Below the pieces are notes generated by a model that was given only the letters and a program-made list of their open reading frames with translations, ran no database searches and was not told the DNA's origin. Below, piece after piece: positions 34,105 through 42,722 of a stretch of 47,046 bases of DNA. The stretch covers positions 1-47,046 of the forward strand of contig JAFGTV010000013.1 of NCBI GenBank assembly GCA_016938875.1, given 5' to 3'. A program made the translations under genes and the position numbers. The stretch comes from Paracoccaceae bacterium. GTDB lineage: Bacteria; Pseudomonadota; Alphaproteobacteria; Rhodobacterales; Rhodobacteraceae. How positions within the stretch are numbered: position 1 is the first letter of the stretch; every line of letters begins with the position of its first letter.

Positions 34105-35148
34105 TCAGAACCCGGCCTTGATCTTTTCGAACTCGGCCGACTGCTTTTCGCGCAGCTCGCCCGACATCGGCAATTGCGCCAGAACCGGGGCGTCGATCGT
34201 GCCCAGGCCCACGGCGGTCAGGGCCTCGTCGTCATAGGCGGCCATGGCGGCGGCGTTGGAATGGCCATAGCCCGCCTCCAGCAGGGCCTCGGTCGAGGAC
34301 GGGTCCAGCATGGCGTTCAGGAAATCATAGGCCTTGTCCTCGGAGCCTTCGCCATCCTTGAGGTTGACGTAGCCGCACAGCCACAGCGACGACCCTTCCT
34401 TGGCCTCGCGCTGAAAGCCGATGGGGAACCCTTCGTCGACCATGGTCGGCAGCGTCTCGTTCCAGGCCCAGCTGACCAGAACCTCGCCCGTGGCCAGAAG
34501 CTGTGACAGCTCTGCGGGGTCGGTCCAGTAGGTGCGCAGGTTGGGATGCACCGCGCGCAGCCAGTCAGAGGCGGCCTGGAACTGCGCGTCGGTCGCGTTG
34601 GTCCAGTTGGTGGTGCCGGTGGCCAGATAGGCCAGCGCATAGGCATCGTCCACGTTGTCGGGCAGGGTGACGCGACCGGCATATTTGGGATCGGTGAACA
34701 CCGCCAGCGAGGCGACATCCTCGGCCGGAACCTGCTCGGTGTTATAGGCGATCGCGGTCGACCCGAAATCGGTGGGCACGAAATAGACATCGGCGGCCGC
34801 GGCGGCCACGTCGGTGCCGGTCAGATCGGCGTTCAGGTCGCCATAGGCGGGAATGCGCGCGGTATCCCAAGGTTCCAGGATGCCCGATTCCACCCATTTG
34901 GTGACCGAGCCCGCGCAGACATGGCTGACATCGGCCTTGAAGCCCGAGCGCAGCTTTTGCAGCGCCTCTTCCTCGTCGCCAAAGAAGGTGAACGCGGGGC
35001 TGTCGCCGTGCTGTTCGATGTATTTGCTGTGGAAAGCCGGGTCTTCGAACCCCGAATAGTCGAACACCAGCAGTTCGGAGTCCGCAGCCCAGGCGGCGGT
35101 GCCGATCATCAGGGCCGTCGATCCGGCGAGAATCATGCGCATCTTCAT
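34105..35148 (-). CDS. PotD/PotF-like ABC substrate-binding protein, no transporter genes beside it
   Basis: The 347-residue periplasmic protein has a signal peptide (MKMRMILAGSTALMIGTAAWA, cleaved near residue 21) and the fold of polyamine-type binding proteins, seen in LLVFDYSGFEDPAF, FFGDEEEALQKLRSGF and VPTDFGSTAIAYN. Asp and Trp residues that could hold a diamine are present. Permease and ATPase genes are missing on both sides. An in-frame ATG six bases in (MRMILAG) may be the true start. The ligand could be putrescine, spermidine or another cation. Confidence 0.85.
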   Translation of the reverse strand: MKMRMILAGSTALMIGTAAWAADSELLVFDYSGFEDPAFHSKYIEQHGDSPAFTFFGDEEEALQKLRSGFKADVSHVCAGSVTKWVESGILEPWDTARIPAYGDLNADLTGTDVAAAAADVYFVPTDFGSTAIAYNTEQVPAEDVASLAVFTDPKYAGRVTLPDNVDDAYALAYLATGTTNWTNATDAQFQAASDWLRAVHPNLRTYWTDPAELSQLLATGEVLVSWAWNETLPTMVDEGFPIGFQREAKEGSSLWLCGYVNLKDGEGSEDKAYDFLNAMLDPSSTEALLEAGYGHSNAAAMAAYDDEALTAVGLGTIDAPVLAQLPMSGELREKQSAEFEKIKAGF

Positions 35149-35278
35149 TCGGTTTCCCTTTGTTTGGGTTGATTCGGGGCAACGCTAGCGATGCGCCGGG
35201 GTCCGCTCAAGAGGATTGAGGGGGGGCTGGCCTCGGGCGCGCGGGTCTGCCAAAAGGAAAGGCACAAGGAGGACGCCG

Positions 35279-35806
35279 ATGGGGCAGACGCACAACCTGG
35301 TTTCGCCTGAGTGGTGCCTGGTCATGGCGCGCTATAACCGCTGGCAGAACCGCGCGATGATCGCCGCCGCCGGCACCCTGGACGACGCGGCCCGACGCGC
35401 CCCGCGCGGGGCCTTTTGGGGGTCGATCCAGGGGACGTTTTCCCATCTTTTGTGGGCCGATCACGTCTGGATGTCCCGCCTGGACGGCTGGGAGGCGCCG
35501 CACGCGGATCTGCCCGGCAGCGCCGGCTTTGTCGCCGACTGGGCCGATTTGCGTTCGAAACGCCAGATCACCGATGCCCGGATCAGCCGGTGGGCCCAGG
35601 GGCTGCGCGCGGACGCGCTGGGGGGCGATCTGTGCTGGATGTCGGGCGCGGCGGGGCGCGAGGTGACGCTGCCACGCGCGGTCTGCGTGATGCAGATGGT
35701 CAACCACCAGACCCATCACCGGGGCCAGATCCACGCGATGCTGACCGGCGCGGGGGTTGATCCCGGGCCCACCGATCTGTTTTTGATGCCTGAATTGCTG
35801 GGCTGA
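35279..35806 (+). CDS. DinB family protein
   Basis: The 175-residue protein is a predicted four-helix DinB/YfiT-like bundle. The histidines that bind a metal in this family are visible in FSHLLWADHVW and in NHQTHHRGQIH. Members are thiol-dependent transferases or are of unknown function; none can be assigned here. AAGGAGG lies just before the ATG at 35279. It is divergent from the binding-protein gene and 22 bases ahead of the reductase gene, probably as one operon. Confidence 0.88.
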   Translation: MGQTHNLVSPEWCLVMARYNRWQNRAMIAAAGTLDDAARRAPRGAFWGSIQGTFSHLLWADHVWMSRLDGWEAPHADLPGSAGFVADWADLRSKRQITDARISRWAQGLRADALGGDLCWMSGAAGREVTLPRAVCVMQMVNHQTHHRGQIHAMLTGAGVDPGPTDLFLMPELLG

Positions 35807-35828
35807 ACCGACACAAGGGAGAGAGATC

Positions 35829-36821
35829 ATGTTCAAGGCGCTGGTCGTCGAAAAGGACGAGGACGGCAAGACCCACGCCGCGGTGCAGGAGTTGGGCGAC
35901 GATCGCCTACCCCGGGCCGAGGTGACGGTTGCGGTCGAGTATTCGACGCTGAACTACAAGGACGGGCTGTGCATCGGCCCGGGCGCGGGGCTGGTGCGGA
36001 ATTATCCGCATGTACCCGGCATCGACTTTGCCGGCACCGTCGAGACCAGCACGGATGGCCGCTATGCCCCCGGCGACAAGGTGGTGCTGACCGGCTGGCG
36101 CGTGGGCGAGGCCCATTGGGGCGGCTACGGGCAAAAGGCCAGCGTGAACGCCGATTGGCTGGTGCCGCTGCCCGAGGGGCTCAGCCCGCGCCAGGCGATG
36201 GCGGTGGGCACCGCGGGCCTGACCGCGATGCTGGCGGTGATCGCGCTGGAGGATCACGGGCTGAAACCGGGCCACGGCCCGGTGCTGGTGACCGGGGCGG
36301 CGGGCGGCGTGGGCTCGGTCGCCACGGCGATCCTGGCGCATCTGGGCCACGAGGTCGCCGCCGTGACCGGCCGCCCCGAGACCGAAGGTTACCTGCGTGA
36401 TCTGGGCGCCACGCAGATCGTGCCGCGCGCCGACCTGACCGAGGTGACGCGCAAACCGCTGGAAAGCGAGCAATGGGCCGGCTGCGTCGACGCGGTGGCG
36501 GGCGCGATGCTGGGGCGGGTGCTCAAGCAGATGAAATACGGCAGTTCGGTTGCCGCGGTTGGCCTGGCGGGCGGCGCGGCGATCGACGGTGCGCTGATCA
36601 CGCCGTTCATCCTGCGCGGGGTGAACCTGCTGGGCATCGACAGCGTGATGCGCCCCTACGGCGACCGGGTGCGCGCCTGGTCGCGGATCGCCGCCGACCT
36701 GCCGATGGACAAGCTGGAGGGGATGATCCAGCCCGCCACCCTGTCCGATCTGCCCGCCCTGGGGGCGGATATCCTGAAAGGCCAGGTCAAGGGCCGCGTC
36801 GTGGTCGATGTGAACGCCTGA
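35829..36821 (+). CDS. acuI: AcuI/YhdH-family NADPH-dependent reductase (acrylyl-CoA reductase type)
   Basis: The 330-residue medium-chain reductase has no zinc ligands. It shows LNYKDGLCIGPGAGLVRNYPHVPG near the start, the Rossmann motif VTGAAGGVGSVA, and MKYGSSVAAVGLAGG, all typical of the YhdH/AcuI branch. AcuI reduces acryloyl-CoA to propionyl-CoA, a detoxifying step in DMSP use by roseobacters. The usual acuR or ddd neighbours are absent, so this could be a general YhdH-type enal/quinone reductase. GGGAGAGA precedes the ATG. Confidence 0.82.
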   Translation: MFKALVVEKDEDGKTHAAVQELGDDRLPRAEVTVAVEYSTLNYKDGLCIGPGAGLVRNYPHVPGIDFAGTVETSTDGRYAPGDKVVLTGWRVGEAHWGGYGQKASVNADWLVPLPEGLSPRQAMAVGTAGLTAMLAVIALEDHGLKPGHGPVLVTGAAGGVGSVATAILAHLGHEVAAVTGRPETEGYLRDLGATQIVPRADLTEVTRKPLESEQWAGCVDAVAGAMLGRVLKQMKYGSSVAAVGLAGGAAIDGALITPFILRGVNLLGIDSVMRPYGDRVRAWSRIAADLPMDKLEGMIQPATLSDLPALGADILKGQVKGRVVVDVNA

Positions 36822-36841
36822 TCCCGCCGGCACGGGCCGGG

Positions 36842-36867
36842 CAGGGGGCCGCGTGGTCGGTCCCCTG
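36842..36867 (+). terminator. hairpin after the acuI-like gene
   Basis: CAGGGGGCC (36842-36850) pairs with GGTCCCCTG (36859-36867), nine pairs with one G-U, around an 8-base loop. It starts 20 bases after the stop codon. The following TCT is too short for a strong U run. The rest of the 258-base spacer to the next gene shows no further feature. Confidence 0.45.
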
Positions 36868-37079
36868 TCTCCGTGGCGGGGGCGGCCGATTGTCTGTCTT
36901 ATCAGCGCGTTGCCGGGATGCGCCCGGGGTCTGTGGCGGGTGAATTCCACCGGGGAAACACAGGCGCACCGATTCTGCGTCGCTACGCGGGATTGCATTT
37001 CATTTCAAGTCGTTGCAACGTCGCACGCCGCCGTCTAGACAGAGTCCAAGTTGACCTTCCTGACCAGACCGGAGCCATG

Positions 37080-38312
37080 ATGGTTGCGCTTGATCCCGAC
37101 TTTGTTCGCAATCAATTCCCGGCCTTTCGACAGATTGGCCTGCGCGACAAGGTGTTTTGCGAAAACGCGGGCGGCTCGTATCCGTGCCGGTACACGGTGT
37201 GGCGGCTGCACAGGTTCTATAACGAACGCAAGGTTCAGCCCTATGGCCCCTATCCCGTTTCGGCCCTGGCCGGCGAGGAGATGGACGAGGCCCGGTTTCG
37301 TCTGGCCGGGCATCTGGGGGTGGGGCGGGACGAGTTGCATTTCGGCCCCTCGACCACGGCCAATACCTATGTGCTGTCCCAGGCGTTTCGCCAGTTCTTG
37401 CCGCGCCGTTCGGTGATCGTCGTCACAAACCAGGACCACGAGGCCAATTCTGGCCCCTGGCGCCGTCTGGCCGAGGATGGCGGGCTGGAAATCCGCGAAT
37501 GGCAGGTCGATCCGCAGACCGGCACGCTTGACCCCGCCGCGCTGGGCCGTTTGTTGGATGACCGGGTGCGGCTGGTGTGTTTTCCCCATGCCTCGAACAT
37601 CCTGGGGCAGGTCAACGATGTGCCCGCGATCTGCGCGATGGTGCGTGCCGCGGGGGCGCTGAGTTGTGTGGACGGGGTCAGTTTCGCGCCGCACGGCCTG
37701 CCCAACCTGCGCGACCTTGGGGCCGATATCTACCTGTTCTCGGCCTACAAGACCTTTGGGCCGCACCAGGGCATCATGGCGATGACCCGCGATCTGGCGC
37801 ATCGGCTGCCCAACCAGGGCCACGGGTTCAACGCGGCAGATACGCTCAAGCGGTTCAACCCCGCCGGGCCGGATCACGCCCAGGTGGCGGCCTGCGCGGG
37901 GATGTCGGACTATATCGACGCGATTTACGATCATCACTACCGCGGCGGGCGCGACGCCACGAACCGCGCGGTCAAGGTGGCCGAGATGATCCGCGCCCGC
38001 GAAACCCTGCTGTTGGAGCCGTTGATGGACTATCTCGCCGGGCGGCCCGATCTGCGGGTGTTGGGTCCGAGGGGCGCCGGGCCTGCGCGCCTGCCCACGG
38101 TCTCCATCGCCCTGCCGGAACCGGCGCTGCGTGCGGCCTCTCGTCTGGCGCGGCTGGGGATCATGGCGGGGGGCGGCGATTTCTATGCCGGGCGGCTGTT
38201 GGCGGCGCTGGAGGTGGATCCCGCCCATGGCGTGCTGCGGCTGAGCCTGGCCCATTACACCCTGCCCGAAGAGGTTGACCGGCTGATTGTGGCGCTAGAT
38301 ACGGAACTTTGA
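37080..38312 (+). CDS. class V aminotransferase, cysteine desulfurase-like (TIGR01976 type)
   Basis: The 410-residue PLP enzyme has the cofactor lysine K224 in FSAYKTFGPHQG and the phosphate-binding region GPSTTANTY, with VVTNQDHEANSGPW typical of the VC1184-like group of class V enzymes. The conserved active-site cysteine of true cysteine desulfurases is not evident, so desulfurase activity is doubtful. Two ATGs lie side by side (37077 and 37080); GGAG at 37071 suits the second. The substrate is unknown. It is followed 28 bases later by the photolyase gene. Confidence 0.82.
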   Translation: MVALDPDFVRNQFPAFRQIGLRDKVFCENAGGSYPCRYTVWRLHRFYNERKVQPYGPYPVSALAGEEMDEARFRLAGHLGVGRDELHFGPSTTANTYVLSQAFRQFLPRRSVIVVTNQDHEANSGPWRRLAEDGGLEIREWQVDPQTGTLDPAALGRLLDDRVRLVCFPHASNILGQVNDVPAICAMVRAAGALSCVDGVSFAPHGLPNLRDLGADIYLFSAYKTFGPHQGIMAMTRDLAHRLPNQGHGFNAADTLKRFNPAGPDHAQVAACAGMSDYIDAIYDHHYRGGRDATNRAVKVAEMIRARETLLLEPLMDYLAGRPDLRVLGPRGAGPARLPTVSIALPEPALRAASRLARLGIMAGGGDFYAGRLLAALEVDPAHGVLRLSLAHYTLPEEVDRLIVALDTEL

Positions 38313-38340
38313 TGCCCCGCCCACAGGCGGCCTGCGGAAC

Positions 38341-39777
38341 ATGCGAAGAATGACACAGATGTCCCCGATCCTCTGGTGGGTCCGGCGCGAGATGCGCCTG
38401 TCCGACAACCCCGCGCTGGCGGCGGCCTGCGCCACGGGCCGCCCGGTGATCCCGGTGGTGATCCATGACGCGGCGCTGACCGATCTGGGCGCGGCGGCGA
38501 AATGGCGGATGGGCGAGGGGCTTAAGGTCTTTGCCGGTGCGCTGGCAGATGTGGGGTCGCGGCTGATCCTGCGGCGTGGCCCGGCGCTGGCGGTGCTGCG
38601 CGATCTGCTGGCCGAAACCGGGGCGGGTGGCGTGATCTGGACCCGCGCCTATGATCCCGACAGCGTGGCGCGCGACACCGAGATCAAGGCCGCGCTGAAA
38701 CAGGCCGGGGTCGAGGCGCAGTCGCTGGCCGGTCATCTGCTTTACGAACCATGGACGGTGCAGACCGGCACCGGCGGATTTTACCGCGTCTACACCCCGT
38801 TCTGGAAGGCTGTGCGCGACCGCGAGATCGCGGACCCCTTGGCCGCGCCCGCGCGCATCCCCGCGCCCGACACCTGGCCCGCGTCGGATCATCTGGACGA
38901 TTGGAACTTGGGGGCCGCGATGCGGCGTGGCGCCGGGGTGTTGGCCGCCCATGCCCGCGTGGGCGAACGCGCGGCGCAGGACCGGCTGGCGCAGTTCGCC
39001 GCCGGGCCGATCGCGGACTATGCCCAGGCGCGCGATCTGCCCGCCCGCGACGCCACCTCGCGCATGTCCGAGCACCTGACCCTGGGCGAGATTTCCCCGC
39101 GCGCCTGTTGGCATGCGGGGCAGGGGGCGTTGGCGCGCGGTCTGCCGGGGGCCGAAACCTTTCTCAAGGAGTTGGTCTGGCGCGAATTTGCCTGGCACCT
39201 GATGTGGCACACCCCGCATATCGCCACCGCCAGCTGGCGGCCCGAATGGGAGGATTTCCCCTGGTCCACCGACGCGCACAGCCCGCAGGTTACCGCCTGG
39301 AAACAGGGCCGCACCGGGATCGAGTTCGTCGATGCCGCGATGCGCGAGATGTATGTCACCGGCACCATGCATAATCGCGGCCGCATGATCGTGGCCTCTT
39401 ACCTGACCAAGCACCTGATGAGCCATTGGCGCATCGGCCAGCAGTGGTTCGCGGATCATCTGACCGACTGGGATCCGGCCTCCAACGCGATGGGGTGGCA
39501 GTGGGCGGCAGGCTCCGGTCCCGATGCGGCGCCCTATTTCCGGGTGTTCAACCCGGTCAGCCAACTGGTGAAATTCGACCCCACCCGCGCCTATGCCGAC
39601 GCTTGGATCGCCGAGGGGCGGCGCCGCCCCGCCGCCACCGCGCTGGCCTATTTCGACGCGGTGCCGCGCGCCTGGGGGCTGTCGCCGGACATGGCCTATC
39701 CCGATCCGGTGGTCACCGCCGAGGACGGGCGCAAACGCGCCTTGGCCGCCTACCAGTCCCACCGCGAACAAGCGTAA
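38341..39777 (+). CDS. phrB: deoxyribodipyrimidine photolyase (cyclobutane dimer repair)
   Basis: The 478-residue flavoprotein repairs UV-made pyrimidine dimers with blue light. An N-terminal antenna domain starts PILWWVRREMRLSDNPAL, a helical linker follows, and the FAD domain holds TSRMSEHLTLGEISPR, ELVWREFAWHLMW, MHNRGRMIVASYLTKHL and DWDPASNAMGWQWAAGSGPDA, the class I signature. Three ATGs begin the frame (38341, 38350, 38359) without a clear best ribosome site. In Rhodobacter sphaeroides a photolyase gene belongs to the RpoE singlet-oxygen regulon, and here it precedes the cfa-trg cluster. Confidence 0.93.
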   Translation: MRRMTQMSPILWWVRREMRLSDNPALAAACATGRPVIPVVIHDAALTDLGAAAKWRMGEGLKVFAGALADVGSRLILRRGPALAVLRDLLAETGAGGVIWTRAYDPDSVARDTEIKAALKQAGVEAQSLAGHLLYEPWTVQTGTGGFYRVYTPFWKAVRDREIADPLAAPARIPAPDTWPASDHLDDWNLGAAMRRGAGVLAAHARVGERAAQDRLAQFAAGPIADYAQARDLPARDATSRMSEHLTLGEISPRACWHAGQGALARGLPGAETFLKELVWREFAWHLMWHTPHIATASWRPEWEDFPWSTDAHSPQVTAWKQGRTGIEFVDAAMREMYVTGTMHNRGRMIVASYLTKHLMSHWRIGQQWFADHLTDWDPASNAMGWQWAAGSGPDAAPYFRVFNPVSQLVKFDPTRAYADAWIAEGRRRPAATALAYFDAVPRAWGLSPDMAYPDPVVTAEDGRKRALAAYQSHREQA

Positions 39778-39819
39778 TACCGATATCAACCAGCCGTGGG
39801 CCATTGCCCCACACCGCGC

Positions 39820-39846
39820 TGATCTGCAAAAAAGACTGCATAACAA
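39820..39846 (+). promoter_or_regulatory. likely RpoE (sigma-E)-type promoter before cfa
   Basis: TGATCT (39820-39825), a 15-base spacer and TAACAA (39841-39846) match the TGATC -35 core and TA-rich -10 of promoters read by Rhodobacter-type RpoE-ChrR. The start of the transcript would be near 39852, only a few bases before the cfa ATG at 39860. cfaS is a known RpoE target in R. sphaeroides. Assignment is by eye. Confidence 0.5.
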
Positions 39847-39859
39847 CAAGGGAGCCGGG

Positions 39860-41071
39860 ATGACCATCCTGACAACGACCAAAGGGCAGGGCAACCTGCC
39901 GCGCTATTTCCCCCAGGTGTTCGACGTGACCTGCCAGATGGCCCATGGGCGGCTGGACTTCGTGCTGCCCGATGGGCGCCGGTTTCGCGCCGAAGGCAAG
40001 GGGCCGGGCCCGGTGGCAGAGCTGGACATCCACGATCCCGACATCTTTGCCCGTCTGATCCGCGAGGGCGACCTGGGCTTTTGCGAGGCCTACTTGGACG
40101 AGGGCTGGTCGACGCCGGACCTGATGGCCTTTATGGACCTGATCCATGCCGACAACGATGCGATCTATGACGGCTTTCCCGGCCAGTCGCTGGTGCGCGC
40201 CTATGAACGGTTGCGCTTCTGGCTGAAACGCAACACCAAGCAGCAGGCGAAAAAGAACATCGCGGCCCATTACGACCTGGGCAACGAATTCTACGGGCTG
40301 TGGCTGGACGACACCATGACCTATTCCTCGGCGCTCTATCGCACCGGACAGGAAAGCCTGGAACTGGCGCAAGAGCAGAAATACGCCTCGATGGTCGATG
40401 AGATGGGGGTCGAGCCGGGCGATCATGTGCTCGAGATCGGCTGCGGATGGGGCGGGTTTGCCGAATATGCCGCCGGTCAGCGGGGCCTGCGCGTCACCGG
40501 CCTGACGATCAGCCGCGAACAGCACGATTATGCCGTCGCGCGCATCGCGCGGGCCGGGCTGTCGGACCGCGTGACGATCAAGATGCAGGATTACCGCGAC
40601 GAAAAGGGGCGTTACGACGGCATCGCCTCGATCGAGATGTTCGAGGCGGTGGGCGAGAAATACTGGCCGGTCTATTTCCAGACCCTGAAACGGTGCCTGA
40701 ACCCCGGCCGCCACGCCACCTTGCAGATCATCACGGTGCAGGAACGCCGCTATGAGATCTACCGCAAGGGCGTCGATTTCATTCAGAAATACATCTTTCC
40801 CGGCGGGATGCTGCCCAGTGCAACGGTGCTGCGTGACCAGGCCCGCGCGGCCGGGCTGGAGGTGGCGCGCTCGATCGAATTCGGGGAAAGCTATTCGCAG
40901 ACCCTGCGCCGGTGGCATGACACGTTCAATGGCAAATGGGACCAGGTCGAGGCGTTGGGATTCGATGCGCGCTTTCGGCGTATGTGGAATTTTTATCTGA
41001 CCTCTTGCGCGGCGACGTTTCACAGCGGAAACTGCGACGTGACCCAGTTCACAGTCACGAGGCCGGCCTGA
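39860..41071 (+). CDS. cfa: cyclopropane-fatty-acyl-phospholipid synthase
   Basis: The 403-residue enzyme uses SAM to add a methylene bridge (or make related methylated or furan fatty acids) to unsaturated acyl chains in membrane lipids. It has the lipid-binding N-terminal domain, then NIAAHYDLGNEFYGLWLDD, the SAM motif VLEIGCGWGGFAEYA and SIEMFEAVGEKYW, all family hallmarks. The ATG at 39860 follows AAGGGAG. trgA begins 3 bases after its stop, so the two are cotranscribed. Confidence 0.95.
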   Translation: MTILTTTKGQGNLPRYFPQVFDVTCQMAHGRLDFVLPDGRRFRAEGKGPGPVAELDIHDPDIFARLIREGDLGFCEAYLDEGWSTPDLMAFMDLIHADNDAIYDGFPGQSLVRAYERLRFWLKRNTKQQAKKNIAAHYDLGNEFYGLWLDDTMTYSSALYRTGQESLELAQEQKYASMVDEMGVEPGDHVLEIGCGWGGFAEYAAGQRGLRVTGLTISREQHDYAVARIARAGLSDRVTIKMQDYRDEKGRYDGIASIEMFEAVGEKYWPVYFQTLKRCLNPGRHATLQIITVQERRYEIYRKGVDFIQKYIFPGGMLPSATVLRDQARAAGLEVARSIEFGESYSQTLRRWHDTFNGKWDQVEALGFDARFRRMWNFYLTSCAATFHSGNCDVTQFTVTRPA

Positions 41072-41074
41072 CCC

Positions 41075-41518
41075 ATGCCCACCGCCGCCAAGCTGTTCGC
41101 CGCCATCGCCTTTGCCGTGATGGCATGGTTTGCCTCGCAGGCGGTTGTGCCGTTGTTTCCCGAAGGCACCGACCTGGGCAAGTTCGCCTATGTCAACGCC
41201 ACGATCGGCGCCTTGTCGGGGTGGCTTGTGATGGGACGGCTGGCGGGGGCGGGATACGGTGCTGCGGTCACCTCGGGGCTGCGCACCACGGCGGTTTTCC
41301 TGTTCTACGCGCTGCTGGTTCATTCGATCGTCAAGATGCTCGATCAGGCCGTGCGCATGCGATATTCCGACACGATGGAGGCGCTGGCGGGCGTTTTCGA
41401 ACTGGTGGGCATCTACGGGATGATGGTGTTCACCGCGCCCCAGGTCATGGGGATCTTGCTGATCGGTGGCGTGCTGGCGGCCTGGACCTCGGAATTTGCC
41501 GCGCAGCGCTGGAACTAG
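41075..41518 (+). CDS. trgA: TrgA, tellurite resistance-associated membrane protein
   Basis: The 147-residue protein has four predicted helices (about residues 6-26, 40-60, 68-88, 108-140) and begins MPTAAKLFAAIAFAVMAWFAS, matching TrgA of Rhodobacter sphaeroides, where trgA, trgB and cysK together give tellurite resistance. The same order follows here, which supports the call. The molecular role is unknown. It starts 3 bases after cfa. Confidence 0.85.
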   Translation: MPTAAKLFAAIAFAVMAWFASQAVVPLFPEGTDLGKFAYVNATIGALSGWLVMGRLAGAGYGAAVTSGLRTTAVFLFYALLVHSIVKMLDQAVRMRYSDTMEALAGVFELVGIYGMMVFTAPQVMGILLIGGVLAAWTSEFAAQRWN

Positions 41519-41532
41519 GGTAGGAAACACCG

Positions 41533-42666
41533 GTGCACACGTTGTTTTTCTATGGCACGTTGTGCCACCTGCCGTTGCTTGCCCAGGTTCTGAACCGCCC
41601 TGCCCACAGCCTTGATCCGCGCGCCGCGTGGCTGCCGGGCTATGCCAGTTACCTGGTCGCGGGCGAAAGCTTTCCGATGATCTGCCCGGACCCTGACCCG
41701 GACGCGCGGGCCGAGGGGCTGGTTCTGGACGGTCTGGACGACGGCGCATTGGCGCGGCTGGATTATTACGAGGGCGGCTATGGCTACGGTCTGGACGCGG
41801 TGACGGTGCAGACCGCCGGCGGCCCGGTGCGCGCGCGCATGTTCGGCGCCCCGGCCCAGGGGCTGACGCGCGGCGCGCCCTGGCGGCTGGGCGCGTGGCA
41901 AAGCGATTGGGCCGAGCTGACCTGCCTGGCCGCCGAGGAGGTCATGCAGGGATTTCCCGACCGCCCGCCCGCGCAGAATGCCCGCCGCTACCCGATGATC
42001 CTGGCCCGCGCCGCCGCGCGCCAACGGGCCCACGCGCCCGGCCCGGCCAGCCTGCGCCGCGCCACCACCCCCGGCGACATCGAGGAAACCGGGCGCACCC
42101 AGCCCTATGCCAACTTCTTTGCGGTCGAGGAATACGATTTTCGCCACCGCCGCTTTGACGGGTCGATGAGCGCGCCGATGAACCGCACCGCCTTTCTGTC
42201 GGGCGATGCGGCCACCGTGCTGCCCTATGATCCGCGGCGCGATCATGTGCTGTTGATCGAGCAGTTTCGCGTCGGACCCTATGCGCGCGGCGACAGCGAA
42301 TGCTGGTCGCTCGAGGTGATCGCGGGCCTGGTCGATCCCGGGGAACGCCCCCAAGAGACCGCTCGCCGCGAGGCGCTGGAGGAGGCCGGGCTCACGATCG
42401 AGGCGCTTTACCCGATCCATGGCTACTATCCCTCGCCGGGGGCCAAGGCAGAGTTCATCTATTCCTATCTTGGTCTTGCGGACCTGCCCGATAGCGCCGC
42501 AGGCTTGGGCGGTCTGGCCGCCGAGGGCGAGGATATCCGCGCCCACGTGGTGACCTTTGACCGCGCGATGGCACTGCTGGATAGTGGCGAGATCCAGAAT
42601 GCCCCGGTCATCCTGTCGCTGATGTGGCTTGCACGGCACCGTGAGCGGTTGCGCGCGGCGGGTTGA
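41533..42666 (+). CDS. trgB: TrgB, gamma-glutamylcyclotransferase-like plus Nudix hydrolase fusion
   Basis: The 377-residue protein has two domains. Residues 1-160 resemble the AIG2/GGCT fold (FFYGTLCHLPLL with the YGTL loop). Residues 190-370 are an ADP-ribose-pyrophosphatase-type Nudix domain with the box running from GLVDPGE to REALEEAG. It would hydrolyse a nucleoside diphosphate derivative such as ADP-ribose. The start is GTG at 41533, 14 bases after trgA. In R. sphaeroides its homologue is required with TrgA for tellurite resistance. Confidence 0.87.
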   Translation: MHTLFFYGTLCHLPLLAQVLNRPAHSLDPRAAWLPGYASYLVAGESFPMICPDPDPDARAEGLVLDGLDDGALARLDYYEGGYGYGLDAVTVQTAGGPVRARMFGAPAQGLTRGAPWRLGAWQSDWAELTCLAAEEVMQGFPDRPPAQNARRYPMILARAAARQRAHAPGPASLRRATTPGDIEETGRTQPYANFFAVEEYDFRHRRFDGSMSAPMNRTAFLSGDAATVLPYDPRRDHVLLIEQFRVGPYARGDSECWSLEVIAGLVDPGERPQETARREALEEAGLTIEALYPIHGYYPSPGAKAEFIYSYLGLADLPDSAAGLGGLAAEGEDIRAHVVTFDRAMALLDSGEIQNAPVILSLMWLARHRERLRAAG

Positions 42667-42722
42667 GTTCCCGGCCCCCGCCCGATAGCACTGGGGCAAT
42701 GGCGCGCAGAGGCAAAATTGAC

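Noticed and set aside
39713-41749. A 678-codon open frame antisense to photolyase end, cfa and trgA
   Set aside because: It spans three real genes on the other strand, has no ribosome site and no recognisable family.
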